Positions 1-8,332 of a DNA stretch of 50,214 nucleotides are shown here, piece after piece. This DNA is from Planctomycetota bacterium (GTDB taxonomy: Bacteria > Planctomycetota > Planctomycetia > Isosphaerales > Isosphaeraceae), in NCBI GenBank assembly GCA_028291545.1, contig JAQGHR010000141.1, positions 1-50,214 of the forward strand, given 5' to 3'. The notes below the pieces were generated by a model that saw nothing but the letters and a program-made list of their open reading frames with translations, ran no database searches and was not told the origin of the DNA. The stretch's first letter is position 1. The number at the start of each line of letters is the position of its first letter. Made by a program: the position numbers and the translations under genes.

Positions 1-357
1 TCGGGCGGGCCGGGCGGACAGAACGTGAATAAAGTGTCGTCGAAGGCCACGTTGCGATGGACTCCGGCCACGAGCCCCAGCCTGCCGGTGGCCGTCCGAG
101 AGCGATTGTTGCGAGCCATCGCAGGCAAGCTCACGAACGAAGGCGAACTGCTGGTCACGTCGCAAAAGACGCGCGACCAGGCCCGCAATATTGACGATTG
201 CCTGGACAAGCTCCGCCAGATGATCCTGAAAGCCAGCCAGCCCCCCAAGGTCCGGCGCGCGACCAAGCCCACGAAGGGCTCGCAGGAACGCCGTGTCGAA
301 TCCAAGTCCCGTCGCTCGGACGTCAAGAAGCTTCGTCGCAAACCCGAGGCGGATTGA
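1..357 (+). CDS. arfB: ArfB-like peptidyl-tRNA hydrolase / release factor (5' truncated)
   Basis: The reading frame is open from the first base of the window, so the gene starts upstream and only its last 118 codons are here. The first codons read SGGPGGQNVNKV, which contains the universal GGQ motif (nt 13-21) that enters the ribosomal peptidyl-transferase centre and hydrolyses peptidyl-tRNA. The short form without codon-recognition domains, and the basic Arg/Lys-rich C-terminal tail (roughly the last 35 residues), are typical of ArfB/YaeJ/ICT1, which puts its tail into the empty mRNA channel of stalled ribosomes. By family knowledge it rescues non-stop ribosomes. A GTG at nt 25 is not the real start because the GGQ lies before it. 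It is followed after 20 bp by a small gene on the same strand, probably cotranscribed. Assignment is firm; the only alternative is a closely related RF1-domain protein. Confidence 0.88.
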   Translation, partial: SGGPGGQNVNKVSSKATLRWTPATSPSLPVAVRERLLRAIAGKLTNEGELLVTSQKTRDQARNIDDCLDKLRQMILKASQPPKVRRATKPTKGSQERRVESKSRRSDVKKLRRKPEAD

Positions 358-377
358 GCCCGGCATGGAGGTCAAAG

Positions 378-638
378 ATGGCCGATTATTCGCCCTATCA
401 ACAGAAGATCATCAAGCGGTATTTCAACAACTACGACGCGATCCAGGCGCAACGGCTCTCGGAGTTGACGACCGACCTGTTCCTGGCGGAAGGCAAGGCC
501 AGGGACCGCCTCTGGAAGCGCGTGGCCGAAATCCTGACGAAGCTGGAATTTCCGGCCGCGAGGATCGACCACCTGCTCCAGAAGAAGGACCCGGCGCTGC
601 TGCCGGGCATCATGAAGGAACTGGAGAGCAAGTCCTGA
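378..638 (+). CDS. small helical conserved-type hypothetical protein
   Basis: An 86-residue protein of unknown function. I place the start at the ATG at 378, 20 bp after the ArfB stop, because the residues from MADYSPYQQKIIKRYFNNYD onward look like a compact soluble protein, whereas upstream in the same frame lies only ArfB coding sequence. It is predicted to be almost all helix, rich in charged residues, with no signal peptide or membrane segment and no cysteines. Its closeness to ArfB suggests one transcript and possibly a link to translation, but this is inference from position only. A weak hairpin followed by seven T's (775-815) may end the transcript. Confidence 0.7.
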   Translation: MADYSPYQQKIIKRYFNNYDAIQAQRLSELTTDLFLAEGKARDRLWKRVAEILTKLEFPAARIDHLLQKKDPALLPGIMKELESKS

Positions 639-774
639 CCTGAGGGAGCAAGGGCGGCATCAAGAAACGAGATGTGTTACAGCCCCCTCGGGCGGTCCGA
701 CTCGACGCTGTCGTTCCGACCGGTGACGAGGCTGCCGGGACATCCAACCTACGTTGAAACAATTGTCGATTCAT

Positions 775-815
775 GACCCTAATCGGTTCGCAAGATACAA
801 TTTGGGTCTTTTTTT
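775..815 (+). terminator. possible rho-independent terminator
   Basis: GACCC at 775-779 pairs with GGGTC at 804-808, and two more A-T pairs lie inside after one mismatch. A run of seven T's follows directly (809-815). The stem is short with a large loop, so the T-run is the stronger part of the evidence. It lies downstream of the 378-638 gene. Confidence 0.35.
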
Positions 816-816
816 G

Positions 817-845
817 TTGACGTGATTTGATCCATTTCGTAACCT
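817..845 (+). promoter_or_regulatory. weak sigma-70-like promoter candidate before the XRE gene
   Basis: TTGACG (817-822, five of six consensus bases) is separated by 17 bp from TAACCT (840-845, three of six). It lies 48 bp before the chosen start of the XRE regulator. The -10 element is poor; a TACAAT at 796-801 is an alternative -10 without a good -35. Confidence 0.25.
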
Positions 846-892
846 TTCCATGGTTGCAACCGCACACCCTCGATGACTGGAGGGCATTGATC

Positions 893-1330
893 ATGTCGTT
901 GGCAAAGCGTATCCGCGATTGTCGATACGCCAAGGGGTGGGGACCCGACGAGCTGGCGCTCCGCGCCGAGATCTCGCGGACGGCTCTATATCAGATTGAA
1001 CGAGGGAAAACGGAAACTCCGCGTGCCGGGACGCTTCGGCGAATCGCCTGCGCGCTGGACGTGTCGATCGACGCGCTTCTCGGTAACGCCGAGTGGGACC
1101 TGGACGAGATTGCGGCGATGACTGCCGTACAAGAACCCGAGGTCGTCCGGCCGCCGGTGGCCGACCCCCGCCTGGTTGCGCCGCAATTCGCGACCCGCTC
1201 CTACGCGAGCGGCCGGGAGCGAGAACTCGAGCGTAAGCTCCTCGAATTGCTCGCCTCACCGCTGGGTGACGGCGTGGCCCGGATCGTGGAGGAGTCGCAT
1301 AGGCTCTTGCCGACACTCCGCCTGGCCTGA
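893..1330 (+). CDS. XRE-family helix-turn-helix transcriptional regulator
   Basis: A 145-residue protein with an N-terminal Cro/C1-type helix-turn-helix at about residues 5-62 (LAKRIRDCRYAKGW, then DELALRAEISRTALYQIERG, then LRRIACALDVSIDALLG), the classic five-helix DNA-binding fold. The rest is a linker and a short charged helix near residues 105-140 without a recognisable ligand or peptidase domain. I chose the ATG at 893 rather than the in-frame start at 827, because homology to the HTH fold begins right after it. No toxin or phage gene is adjacent, so it looks like a stand-alone regulator; its targets cannot be inferred. The stop codon is followed by a run of T's (1331-1338) with no clear hairpin. 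Confidence 0.85.
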   Translation: MSLAKRIRDCRYAKGWGPDELALRAEISRTALYQIERGKTETPRAGTLRRIACALDVSIDALLGNAEWDLDEIAAMTAVQEPEVVRPPVADPRLVAPQFATRSYASGRERELERKLLELLASPLGDGVARIVEESHRLLPTLRLA

Positions 1331-1466
1331 TTTTTTTTGATGCTTCCCCAGTTCCGGCTCTCGACGACGACGTGCGAGTGCTCTCCCCCGCATTGAACAT
1401 ACCGACACGCAGAACTGGCCCGACGCGGGGCCATGAGGATTTTTCCGAGGACCCTCAAAAAAAGGG

Positions 1467-1472
1467 TACAAT
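1467..1472 (+). promoter_or_regulatory. candidate -10 element (TACAAT) before the secreted protein gene
   Basis: TACAAT lies 72 bp before the ATG at 1545 in a locally A-rich stretch. No convincing -35 is visible 16-18 bp upstream. The same hexamer recurs in several other intergenic regions of this window, which is why it is listed. Confidence 0.2.
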
Positions 1473-1544
1473 TCCCTCAAGTTCTCCTCCGTCGCGGACG
1501 AGCGTTCGCGATCCCGGGGATTCCCCGCAACTTGCGAGGTCACC

Positions 1545-2063
1545 ATGCGTGTCGAATCGCGACGAACTGTCCGACGTCTCCTGGGCGTCGGGATCGGAGT
1601 CGCCGGACTCGTTTCCTTCCTCGCGCTCGAGGTTCAGGCCGGATGGCCGAGAGCCAGGCGCACTCGGGTCGTGACGACCTCGGCCCCGGTCGCGGTTCCA
1701 AGGGCTACGGGCCTTGCCGCGTCGCCGATGCTCGGTCAGTTCTATCCCGAGCCGTACCTGAATATCCGGGGCAACTTCGAGACGGGCGGAGGCTATTCCC
1801 CTCTCGGGACTTACGGTGACTCGACGGCTGCCATGTACGGCCCCCTATCCTCATTCCGAACGTCGTCGGCCCCGGTCCTACTCTATCAGCGTGGTTATGA
1901 CGGCTCGTTCCGTCCCGAACTGGGAACCGGGTTCTCGACGCCCAACTTTCCCGCCGCCTCGTCGATTGTGTATCCCTCGCGAGCGAACGTGGTCGGCGGC
2001 CCCCGTCGCACGACCTCGCCGCCTCAGTGGGATAGTGCGATCGATTGGATTGACCGCAACTGA
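1545..2063 (+). CDS. secreted hypothetical protein
   Basis: A 172-residue protein with an N-terminal export signal: a basic n-region with paired arginines (SRRTVRR), a hydrophobic core of about 18 residues (LLGVGIGVAGLVSFLALEV) and an AxA-like cleavage region (VQAG) near residue 32. The double arginine near the start leaves Tat export possible. The mature part is rich in Ser, Pro, Gly, Tyr and Arg, has no cysteines and no domain I recognise; it looks partly unstructured. Upstream lies a leader of about 200 bp, and it converges with the large helical-repeat gene 55 bp downstream. Function unknown. Confidence 0.7.
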   Translation: MRVESRRTVRRLLGVGIGVAGLVSFLALEVQAGWPRARRTRVVTTSAPVAVPRATGLAASPMLGQFYPEPYLNIRGNFETGGGYSPLGTYGDSTAAMYGPLSSFRTSSAPVLLYQRGYDGSFRPELGTGFSTPNFPAASSIVYPSRANVVGGPRRTTSPPQWDSAIDWIDRN

Positions 2064-2118
2064 GCGGGCGATTCCGTCAGGGCACACCCCGGTGCATCGG
2101 CGCGACGCGAGGTCATCT

Positions 2119-4482
2119 CTACGGAAGCGGCCTCTCCAGTTTTCGCCGCAAGCCTTCAAATCGCTCTTTCATGGCCGGGCCGCCCAGGTAGGGGTAAAGC
2201 AAGGCGCTCCCCTCGACGATCTTCTGGGCGGCCGCCGGCTCTTTCGCGGCTTCGAGCGCCTGTGCGTGTCCAAGGCGAGCGGCGAACCAGCGGGGGGAGC
2301 CGGCCGGAGCACGTTGGGCGATCCGGCGATAGCCGGGGATCGCGCGGGGGAAGTCGCCGATCTGGGTGAAGAGGTCCGCCAGTTCGGCCAGGACGTCGAG
2401 ATCGCCTCCCAGCAAGACGTCGGGCTCGTTCCAGCCCGAGACGATCCCACGCGCGCCGACGAAGTCCCCTGCCAGCATGCGGCCTCTCGCTCTCCGCAAG
2501 CGAATCTCGGCCTCGATGGCGGGGGCGAGGTCACGAGCGCCCGCAAGGCGATCGGCCACAATCCGCTCGACGCCGCTGATCCGGTGCGTGGCCCGTCCCG
2601 TGCCCGCACTCGCCGCGGCCCGGTCGAGATCGCGGGCGAGCGCGAGCAATTCGTCGGTCGAGGCCATCACAGTTTGGGCGGCCTGTTCGGCATCGAGGAA
2701 CCGCTCGCAAGCCGCCAGCGCGACGACACGCAATCGGTCCGCCAGCCCGCGCTGATCGAGCCGAAGGGGAAGACGGCGGAGGCGTTCGACCTCGTCCAGG
2801 GCCCGCTTCACATCTCCCACGCCCGGCACCAGTTCGAGCCGGATCTCCTCCAGAATGACATCCGCGCGTTCGGAGTCATCTCGGGACTGGGAGGCGACGC
2901 TGGCCAGAGCCGAGCGGGCGGCATCGCGGGACGCGGCCAGCGCCGTCGCGTCGTCCACCAATCGACGAATCTCCAGGTCGGTTCGTCGCAGACCGGCCAG
3001 GGCGAGCCTCGCGTCGATCCACCGGGCATGCGACCTCGGCACCGAATTCCACATGGCCTCGGCCTCGGCCCGCTCGCCGGACTCCAGCCGGGCGCGACCC
3101 AGGAGCCACCGCGCCTCGCCGGTGGCGGGATCGTCGGGGAAGCGCCGAATCTGGTCCACAAGAGCCGTCAAGTAACTCTCACGGGTCGATCCGCCCGCGT
3201 TCGCCGCCAACAGGCGACCTCTCGCCAGGGCACGGAGCATCCCGGCGCGGGGGCGGAGCGGACCGGCGCCGGGGTCATCCACGACTTGCGATAGGATCGC
3301 GTCGGACCTCGCGAATCGTCCGGCCTGAAACAGGACGGCACCCGCCCGAAAGCGAAGGGTTCGCGCGGTTGCCCTGTCCCCCCGACCTTCGGCCTTTGAG
3401 GCGGCGATCACGTCGAGTCGCGCGGCTCGATCCGGCTGACCCAGGAGCGAGGCCCCCTCGGCAAGGAGTGACCAGGCGTCCGGTCCTCGCGACGCCGACG
3501 GCTCGTCGACGGACCGAGCCAGATCCAGCAGGGCCAGGCGGAATTCGGTCGGGTGTGTTGATTGGAGATCCACCACCCGACGAAAGGCCTCCGCCTCGAT
3601 CTTCGTTCGCTTCTCGCCCGCTGGGAGCGAAGCACGCTCTCCCAGGGCGAGCCGAAGGCGCAGGAGATTCTTCTCGGCTGCGTCGATCGGGGCCCTGTCC
3701 ACTTCGTTTTCCACCGCCGCGAATTCCTTGAGCCCGATCCCGATCGGCACGAGTGCGGCCAGGCGTTCGCGAATCGGAGGGGCCGGATTGGACCGGTCCG
3801 CGGACGACAGGGCCACTTTGGCTTGCGCGAACTGTCCCGACCTTGCGAGCAGTTCGGCGGACAGCAGCGAGGCATGCCCTTTCAAGCTGACTTCATTGAA
3901 GGGTCTGGCTCGCAAGACGGCCAGCGCCTCCTCGCGCATGGCCGTGGCTTCGGGCCGTTCGGGGTCGAGGCTGGCGAGATCGGCGAGGGCGCGGGCGAAC
4001 CGAAATCGGAGGTTTTGCGCCAGGGGCTCATCCGAGGACTCCATCGCCTGGACCAGGGGCCGGATTCGCGCGACGGTGCCCTCGAAGGCCGAGGCCGCTC
4101 GGGCGTGCGCGGCGAGATCGGACGGGTCGCGCTCGGCGAGTCTCGCCCAGCTCTGGCCCTCGGCCCAAAGGTAGACCGACGCCTGGAACGCGAACAGGCT
4201 TGTCCTCGGGTGCCCCTTCTCCCGCGACGAGAACCCATCCAGCACGTCGCGTGCTTCCGACCACGCCGCCCGCCTCGCCGGCGGTGCCGACGCCGCCCAG
4301 GCGGCCCGATCCAGGGTCGCCGCCACCTCCAGGGCCACGGTCTCGCGCTCGGCGATCGGCAGCGCGGGGTCGTCCATGACCTTTCGCCTCTGAGCGATGT
4401 AGCCGGACAGTTCCCCATCGAGCTGCGCCGAGACCTGCGCGGCCAGGAATAGAGCCAGGCAAACGGAACCGACCAGTCGCAT
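2119..4482 (-). CDS. large secreted helical-repeat (TPR-like) protein
   Basis: A 787-residue protein with a clear signal peptide (MRLVGSVCLALFLAAQVSAQ, cut near residue 19-20). The rest is a long series of Ala/Leu/Arg-rich helix pairs. Segments such as AEGASLLGQPDRAARLDVIA, ARWLLGRARLESGERAEAEA and, near the end, IPGYRRIAQRAPAGSPRWFA look like degenerate tetratricopeptide units, which normally scaffold protein interactions. The final 100 residues (LFTQIGDFPRAIPGYRRIAQ...) are the most TPR-like. The start is supported by GGGAGG eight bases upstream. It is probably periplasmic or envelope-associated. The complementary strand has long open frames (for example 3562-4452), which I regard as GC-rich shadows. 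The partner and role are unknown. Confidence 0.8.
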   Translation of the reverse strand: MRLVGSVCLALFLAAQVSAQLDGELSGYIAQRRKVMDDPALPIAERETVALEVAATLDRAAWAASAPPARRAAWSEARDVLDGFSSREKGHPRTSLFAFQASVYLWAEGQSWARLAERDPSDLAAHARAASAFEGTVARIRPLVQAMESSDEPLAQNLRFRFARALADLASLDPERPEATAMREEALAVLRARPFNEVSLKGHASLLSAELLARSGQFAQAKVALSSADRSNPAPPIRERLAALVPIGIGLKEFAAVENEVDRAPIDAAEKNLLRLRLALGERASLPAGEKRTKIEAEAFRRVVDLQSTHPTEFRLALLDLARSVDEPSASRGPDAWSLLAEGASLLGQPDRAARLDVIAASKAEGRGDRATARTLRFRAGAVLFQAGRFARSDAILSQVVDDPGAGPLRPRAGMLRALARGRLLAANAGGSTRESYLTALVDQIRRFPDDPATGEARWLLGRARLESGERAEAEAMWNSVPRSHARWIDARLALAGLRRTDLEIRRLVDDATALAASRDAARSALASVASQSRDDSERADVILEEIRLELVPGVGDVKRALDEVERLRRLPLRLDQRGLADRLRVVALAACERFLDAEQAAQTVMASTDELLALARDLDRAAASAGTGRATHRISGVERIVADRLAGARDLAPAIEAEIRLRRARGRMLAGDFVGARGIVSGWNEPDVLLGGDLDVLAELADLFTQIGDFPRAIPGYRRIAQRAPAGSPRWFAARLGHAQALEAAKEPAAAQKIVEGSALLYPYLGGPAMKERFEGLRRKLERPLP

Positions 4483-4750
4483 CGGGACGTCCTCCCGATG
4501 CCATTTTAGCCCGGCGATCCATGCCGTGTCTCCCGACGCGATCCGGCCGTGTCCGTTTTCCGTCCCTCCGGCGTCGATCTTGGACCTGCAACCCGATTCC
4601 CTGTGAGGAACCGGGTCCCCCTCTGCCGCGATCGCTACCGCTCACGGTGCGTTGTGGTGCTGAACCGCAATCACATCATCGTGACCAGCCAGGCTCCCGA
4701 TCGGGCTTTCTGGCGAGCGTATGGCCGCAGTCCTCGGATCGATGGGAATC

Positions 4751-4780
4751 GGGGTCGGGAGGAGCCAAACTCCCGACCCC
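4751..4780 (-). terminator. hairpin terminator downstream of the MFS gene
   Basis: A perfect 11-bp inverted repeat: GGGGTCGGGAG at 4751-4761 and CTCCCGACCCC at 4770-4780, with an 8-nt loop. It lies 10 bp beyond the stop codon of the leftward MFS gene. There is no T-run, so termination may be inefficient or factor-assisted. Confidence 0.5.
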
Positions 4781-4790
4781 GATGGTTACG

Positions 4791-6173
4791 TCAGGCGACC
4801 AGTTCGGCGACCTCGGCCGGCTTGCGGATCTCTTCCTCGCGGAACAGGAGCGCGAAGATGAGCATGCAGACCAGGGTGAGCACGAACGGGCCTAGCCAGA
4901 TCAGGTGCCAGTCCTCGGTCAGCTTCGTCGGGTCGGCCGCGGAAGGGGTCGAGAACATCCCTCGCACCCGGCCGGTCAGCACGCTGCCGAGGATGGTCCC
5001 CACACCGTAGACGATGAAGATCAGGAGATTTTGCGCCGTGGCCTTGATGTCCGGGCTGGCTGCGCGATCGACGTACATCTGGGCCACGACGAAGAAGAAT
5101 CCGAAGGCGAATCCGTGCAAGGCGATCGTCAAGACCATCAGCCACACCGGTTGACCGTACGCCGAGAGCCCGAACCGCAGGGCCCAGGCGGCCGCGCCGA
5201 TGAGCATCGTCTTCTTGACGCCCAGCGTCTTGACGGCCATTGGCACGAAGATCATCACCACGATCTCGGCGATCTGGCCGATCGTCATGTAAGCCCCGAT
5301 CTCGCTGGGCGGAATCCCGATCGCCTCCAGGAAGAACGTCTCGCATGCGAAGTAGAACGCCAGCATGATCCCGATCAGGCCGGTGACCACAACGAGGACC
5401 GCGAACGACGGGAATCGGAGCAATTCCAGGCTTTCGAGCACGGCCGATTTCTTATCGATCGGGTCCGTGGCCTTGGCCGGGGTCGGCGGCGTATGGGGCA
5501 AGGTCAGGCAGTAGAGGGAATACAGGATCGAGACGGCCCCGGCGATCCGCAGGGCGTCGCGGAATTTCGGCTCGCCGATCCAGGAGATCTTGAACAGGGA
5601 TTGCAGGCTCGGCACGACGTTGACCGTCCACCAGGAGAGGAACCCGACGAACGCGCTCTTGAGGCCGACCAGTTCGAAGAGCGACTTGAAGAAGCCGAGC
5701 TTGGTGTAGTCGAGGTACGCGGAGAACATCAATCCCGCCACGATCCAGCCGATCGTGCCCCACAGGCGGATGCCGGGGAAAGCCGTCTGGTTGTCCTCGC
5801 CGATGCTGCGGAATGTGATCGAATTGGAAAGGCCCATCGTGGGCATGTAGAGGTTGCAATAGAGGAATAACAGCCCGAAGATTGCCAGGAAATTCGTCGC
5901 GTACGCCGAGGTGATCAGCAGCAAACCCCCCAGGAAATGCGCGATGGCCAGGACCTTCTCGGTCGCGAGGTAGCGGTCGGCGATCTGGCCGAGGAGGAAC
6001 GGCCCGATGATCGCGCCGAAGCCGTAGACGGTGAAAATCCACCCCTGTTCGTCGGTCGAGAGCTTGAACCCGCTCTTGGTCATGAACTGGCCGAGATTCA
6101 CGAGCCAGAGGCCCCAGACAAAGTACTGCAAGAACATCATCAACGAGAGCCGGAAGCGCAGGCCGAAACTCAT
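4791..6173 (-). CDS. MFS permease, nucleoside:H+ symporter (NupG/XapB-like)
   Basis: A 460-residue integral membrane protein with about 12 hydrophobic segments. The N-terminus (FRLSLMMFLQYFVWGLWLV) and the motif around residues 50-70 (YGFGAIIGPFLLGQIADRYL) match the NupG/XapB branch of the major facilitator superfamily, which imports nucleosides with protons; the substrate here is inferred from the family only. The start at 6173 is chosen because the protein homology begins at MSFGLRF; the frame is open further upstream but that part is not membrane-protein-like. An insertion of about 60 residues in the middle (around LGFFKSLFELVGLKSAFVGF) enlarges the central loop or adds a hydrophobic stretch compared with the E. 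coli proteins. The glycosyltransferase upstream on the same strand is 271 bp away, so it is likely a separate transcript. Confidence 0.85.
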   Translation of the reverse strand: MSFGLRFRLSLMMFLQYFVWGLWLVNLGQFMTKSGFKLSTDEQGWIFTVYGFGAIIGPFLLGQIADRYLATEKVLAIAHFLGGLLLITSAYATNFLAIFGLLFLYCNLYMPTMGLSNSITFRSIGEDNQTAFPGIRLWGTIGWIVAGLMFSAYLDYTKLGFFKSLFELVGLKSAFVGFLSWWTVNVVPSLQSLFKISWIGEPKFRDALRIAGAVSILYSLYCLTLPHTPPTPAKATDPIDKKSAVLESLELLRFPSFAVLVVVTGLIGIMLAFYFACETFFLEAIGIPPSEIGAYMTIGQIAEIVVMIFVPMAVKTLGVKKTMLIGAAAWALRFGLSAYGQPVWLMVLTIALHGFAFGFFFVVAQMYVDRAASPDIKATAQNLLIFIVYGVGTILGSVLTGRVRGMFSTPSAADPTKLTEDWHLIWLGPFVLTLVCMLIFALLFREEEIRKPAEVAELVA

Positions 6174-6361
6174 CGGAGGAGGTCTCCCGGTGACATCGGA
6201 AGGATTGGCGAGGAACCGTAGGAGACTGACTTTAACGCCCCCGCGAGCCAAGTGCCACGGGGTTGCGGTCGCTCCCGGGTGCGCCGATGGATTCCGGCAT
6301 CGGAGAGTTTTTATGTGGCTGGGGCTGCGCTGCACCTGTGTGTGTGGCTAGGTCTGAGGTG

Positions 6362-6410
6362 CTCCGAAGGCCCGGCGTTCGATCAGGCCGCGAAGGCCGG
6401 GTTTTCGGAG
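6362..6410. other. imperfect 15-bp hairpin between glycosyltransferase and MFS genes
   Basis: CTCCGAAGGCCCGGC (6362-6376) faces GCCGGGTTTTCGGAG (6396-6410): 13 Watson-Crick pairs plus two G-U pairs when read as rightward RNA, and two A-C mismatches when read leftward. It lies 35 bp after the glycosyltransferase stop. It could end that transcript; the pairing favours the other strand, where no gene is seen. Confidence 0.3.
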
Positions 6411-6444
6411 TACATCATCCCCGGCCACACGGACGATCGACGCG

Positions 6445-7647
6445 TCAATCCGGCAGCCAGCTCACGAATCGCTCGACGACGCGACGGCAGGAATTGTCGC
6501 AGGCCCAGGCGAAACGCTTCTCCGAGCGCTCGGCGTCGGCATCGGGCCCGGCAGCGATCAGGGAGCGGGTCATCGCGACGAAGGTGTCGGTGTCGGCGGC
6601 GACATCGAAGAGGGCGTCGTACAACTGACATTCCGGCACCGCCGTGGAGACGATCGGGCGGCCGCTGGCCATGTAGTCCATGATCTTCGTCGGACAGGAG
6701 ACCTGATTGAATGGATGGTCGACCCGGTAGGGGATCAAGCAGACGTCGAACGCCGCGTTGTAGCGCCCGATGGCGTCCTGCGGCCTCCAGTTGAGCCAGT
6801 ACACGTTCGGCCGGTCCAGGCATCGGGCGCGGGCGGTTTGCCACGCTCCGGCAGGCGTGGTGCCGAGCTTGCCGATCAGCACGATCGAGGCGTTGGGCAG
6901 GGAATCGGCCAGCGTCGTGAGCAAGTCCCAGTCGATGCGATCCTCCAACGAACCGACGTAGCCGAGCCGGGGTCCGGGCAGGCAGGCCAGATCGTCGGGA
7001 GGTGGCGCGGGAACGAGATGGGGGCCGGGACCGAGCGAGGAGGACGGCGCGCCGTGGGGAAGGTGGCGGATTCTGCCGGCGGCTTCGGGCACGGCGGCGC
7101 GGAGCTGATCGGCACGGGCGCGGGAGACGCAGACCGTCAGTTCCGACTCCCGCACCGCTTGAAGCTCCAGCGCGTTCACGCGATCGGCGCAGCGGGGCCA
7201 GTACTGCGAATAGTCGTCGATATTGAAATAGACCGTCCGGTCGGGCCGGACCTGATCGCGCAGGTAGAGGTAGTACGGATAGGTCATGACCAGCGTCAGC
7301 GAGCCCTCCGGCGCGCAGGACTCACGCCATCGGTCGATCGAGCGGCGGATTGGCCGCATCCCCAAACTCGGGAACCGCTTCATCCAGCCGGAGGGCAGGA
7401 CCATCTCACGCTGCCACAGATTCGGGGCGCGACGCGTCAGGGCACGACCCCAGGAAAAAGGCCGATCGCCACGCTGCCACGCGTTGTAGTAGTCGGAACA
7501 CTTGAGCAGCAGCGTCGCCGTGCCGTCGTGGTCCAGCTCGCGGAACAGGTTTTCGGTGGTAAACCAGTTCGCGTCGGCGACCGCCAGGGCCCGCCGTCCT
7601 GTCGTGGACGAGGGCATGACGAGGCGTCGGGGAGATGTCACGGCCAT
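6445..7647 (-). CDS. glycosyltransferase, GT4/GT1-like (GT-B fold)
   Basis: A 400-residue protein that reads as a retaining GT-B glycosyltransferase. The C-terminal half holds the family signature: LGYVGSLEDRIDWDLL (start of the second Rossmann domain), NVYWLNWRPQDAIGRYNAAF, then CLIPYRVDHPFNQVSCPTKI followed by DYMASGRPIVSTAVPE, the nucleotide-sugar phosphate-binding region in which the usual E-x7-E pattern is partly kept. The N-terminal half is the acceptor domain (TLVMTYPYYLYLRDQVRPD). No membrane segment is seen, so it acts in the cytoplasm or at the inner face of the membrane, transferring an unknown sugar to a surface glycan or lipid. It is isolated from other polysaccharide genes here. 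The upstream region is 685 bp and diverges from the small gene at 8333. Confidence 0.82.
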   Translation of the reverse strand: MAVTSPRRLVMPSSTTGRRALAVADANWFTTENLFRELDHDGTATLLLKCSDYYNAWQRGDRPFSWGRALTRRAPNLWQREMVLPSGWMKRFPSLGMRPIRRSIDRWRESCAPEGSLTLVMTYPYYLYLRDQVRPDRTVYFNIDDYSQYWPRCADRVNALELQAVRESELTVCVSRARADQLRAAVPEAAGRIRHLPHGAPSSSLGPGPHLVPAPPPDDLACLPGPRLGYVGSLEDRIDWDLLTTLADSLPNASIVLIGKLGTTPAGAWQTARARCLDRPNVYWLNWRPQDAIGRYNAAFDVCLIPYRVDHPFNQVSCPTKIMDYMASGRPIVSTAVPECQLYDALFDVAADTDTFVAMTRSLIAAGPDADAERSEKRFAWACDNSCRRVVERFVSWLPD

Positions 7648-8058
7648 CGCAGACCCCAGGTCGGACCGGGGCGATCGTCCGTCTGGCCCGATCCGCAGGC
7701 CCGGACCTCACGGTGGCAGAGCTTATGCCACCCCCGTTCCCCTTGTCAACGCCAGCGATCTTCATCGCGGCGGCCTCGCCGGGTCCTCGGCTCCCGCACA
7801 CGATCTCGAAAAATGCCGAACAGCCCCCTTGGCGCGTTGATTGGCGCCGGTCGCAAACCGACGATTTGGGATTTGCAAACGAAAAACCCGAAGTTTTTTC
7901 AGAAACCCTCCCCCGTAACACTTAGGACTACGTCTGAGATCGATATCTCCTATGAACACTCTAGTTATGACGAATGGAACGGTCGAAAGCCATCATTAAT
8001 TCATTCGGACAAACCGCAAGATCTTCCCAGATTTCCTCATCCGTCGGGCGGGGAGTGG
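7648..8058. other. long intergenic region, nothing coding recognised
   Basis: No convincing gene on either strand; the short open frames here lack family features and run across low-GC stretches. From about 7850 to 8010 the base composition falls well below the surroundings. GAGAT/ATCTC forms a small hairpin at 7934-7947 and GGCGC/GCGCC another near 7830-7850. It should contain the glycosyltransferase promoter (leftward), but I could not pick a site. Confidence 0.4.
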
Positions 8059-8087
8059 TTGGCGCGGTCCGATAGACCCCCTACAAT
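8059..8087 (+). promoter_or_regulatory. sigma-70-like promoter for the small secreted protein
   Basis: TTGGCG at 8059-8064 and TACAAT at 8082-8087 are separated by exactly 17 bp (four of six and five of six consensus bases). If used, the transcript would begin near 8094 and carry a leader of about 240 nt before the ATG at 8333, long for such a small gene. The leader is G/C-rich, but I recognise no known riboswitch in it. Confidence 0.4.
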
Positions 8088-8332
8088 CCGGCCGTCTTGG
8101 TGGCAGCGGCCGAGCCCTTGGGGTTGGGTTGGGTGTCGCCGAGCGGCAACCTGCGTCTGGGATGGACGGGGATTCGTCAGGGCCTGGCGACGAGGCCGGC
8201 CGGAACGAAACAGCCACGCCAAGAACCCCCATCGGGGATGCGATCGCGATCGCGCCTCGACGGGGCACCCGATGCGGAGCCTCTCCGCATTCACCTTCAG
8301 ATCAACAACTTTTTGAACAAGGGATCTCGCTG

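Noticed and set aside
2169..4452. Several long open frames overlapping the large helical-repeat gene on both strands
   Set aside because: Compositionally biased Arg/Pro/Ser strings; the leftward frame with signal peptide and helical repeats explains the region.
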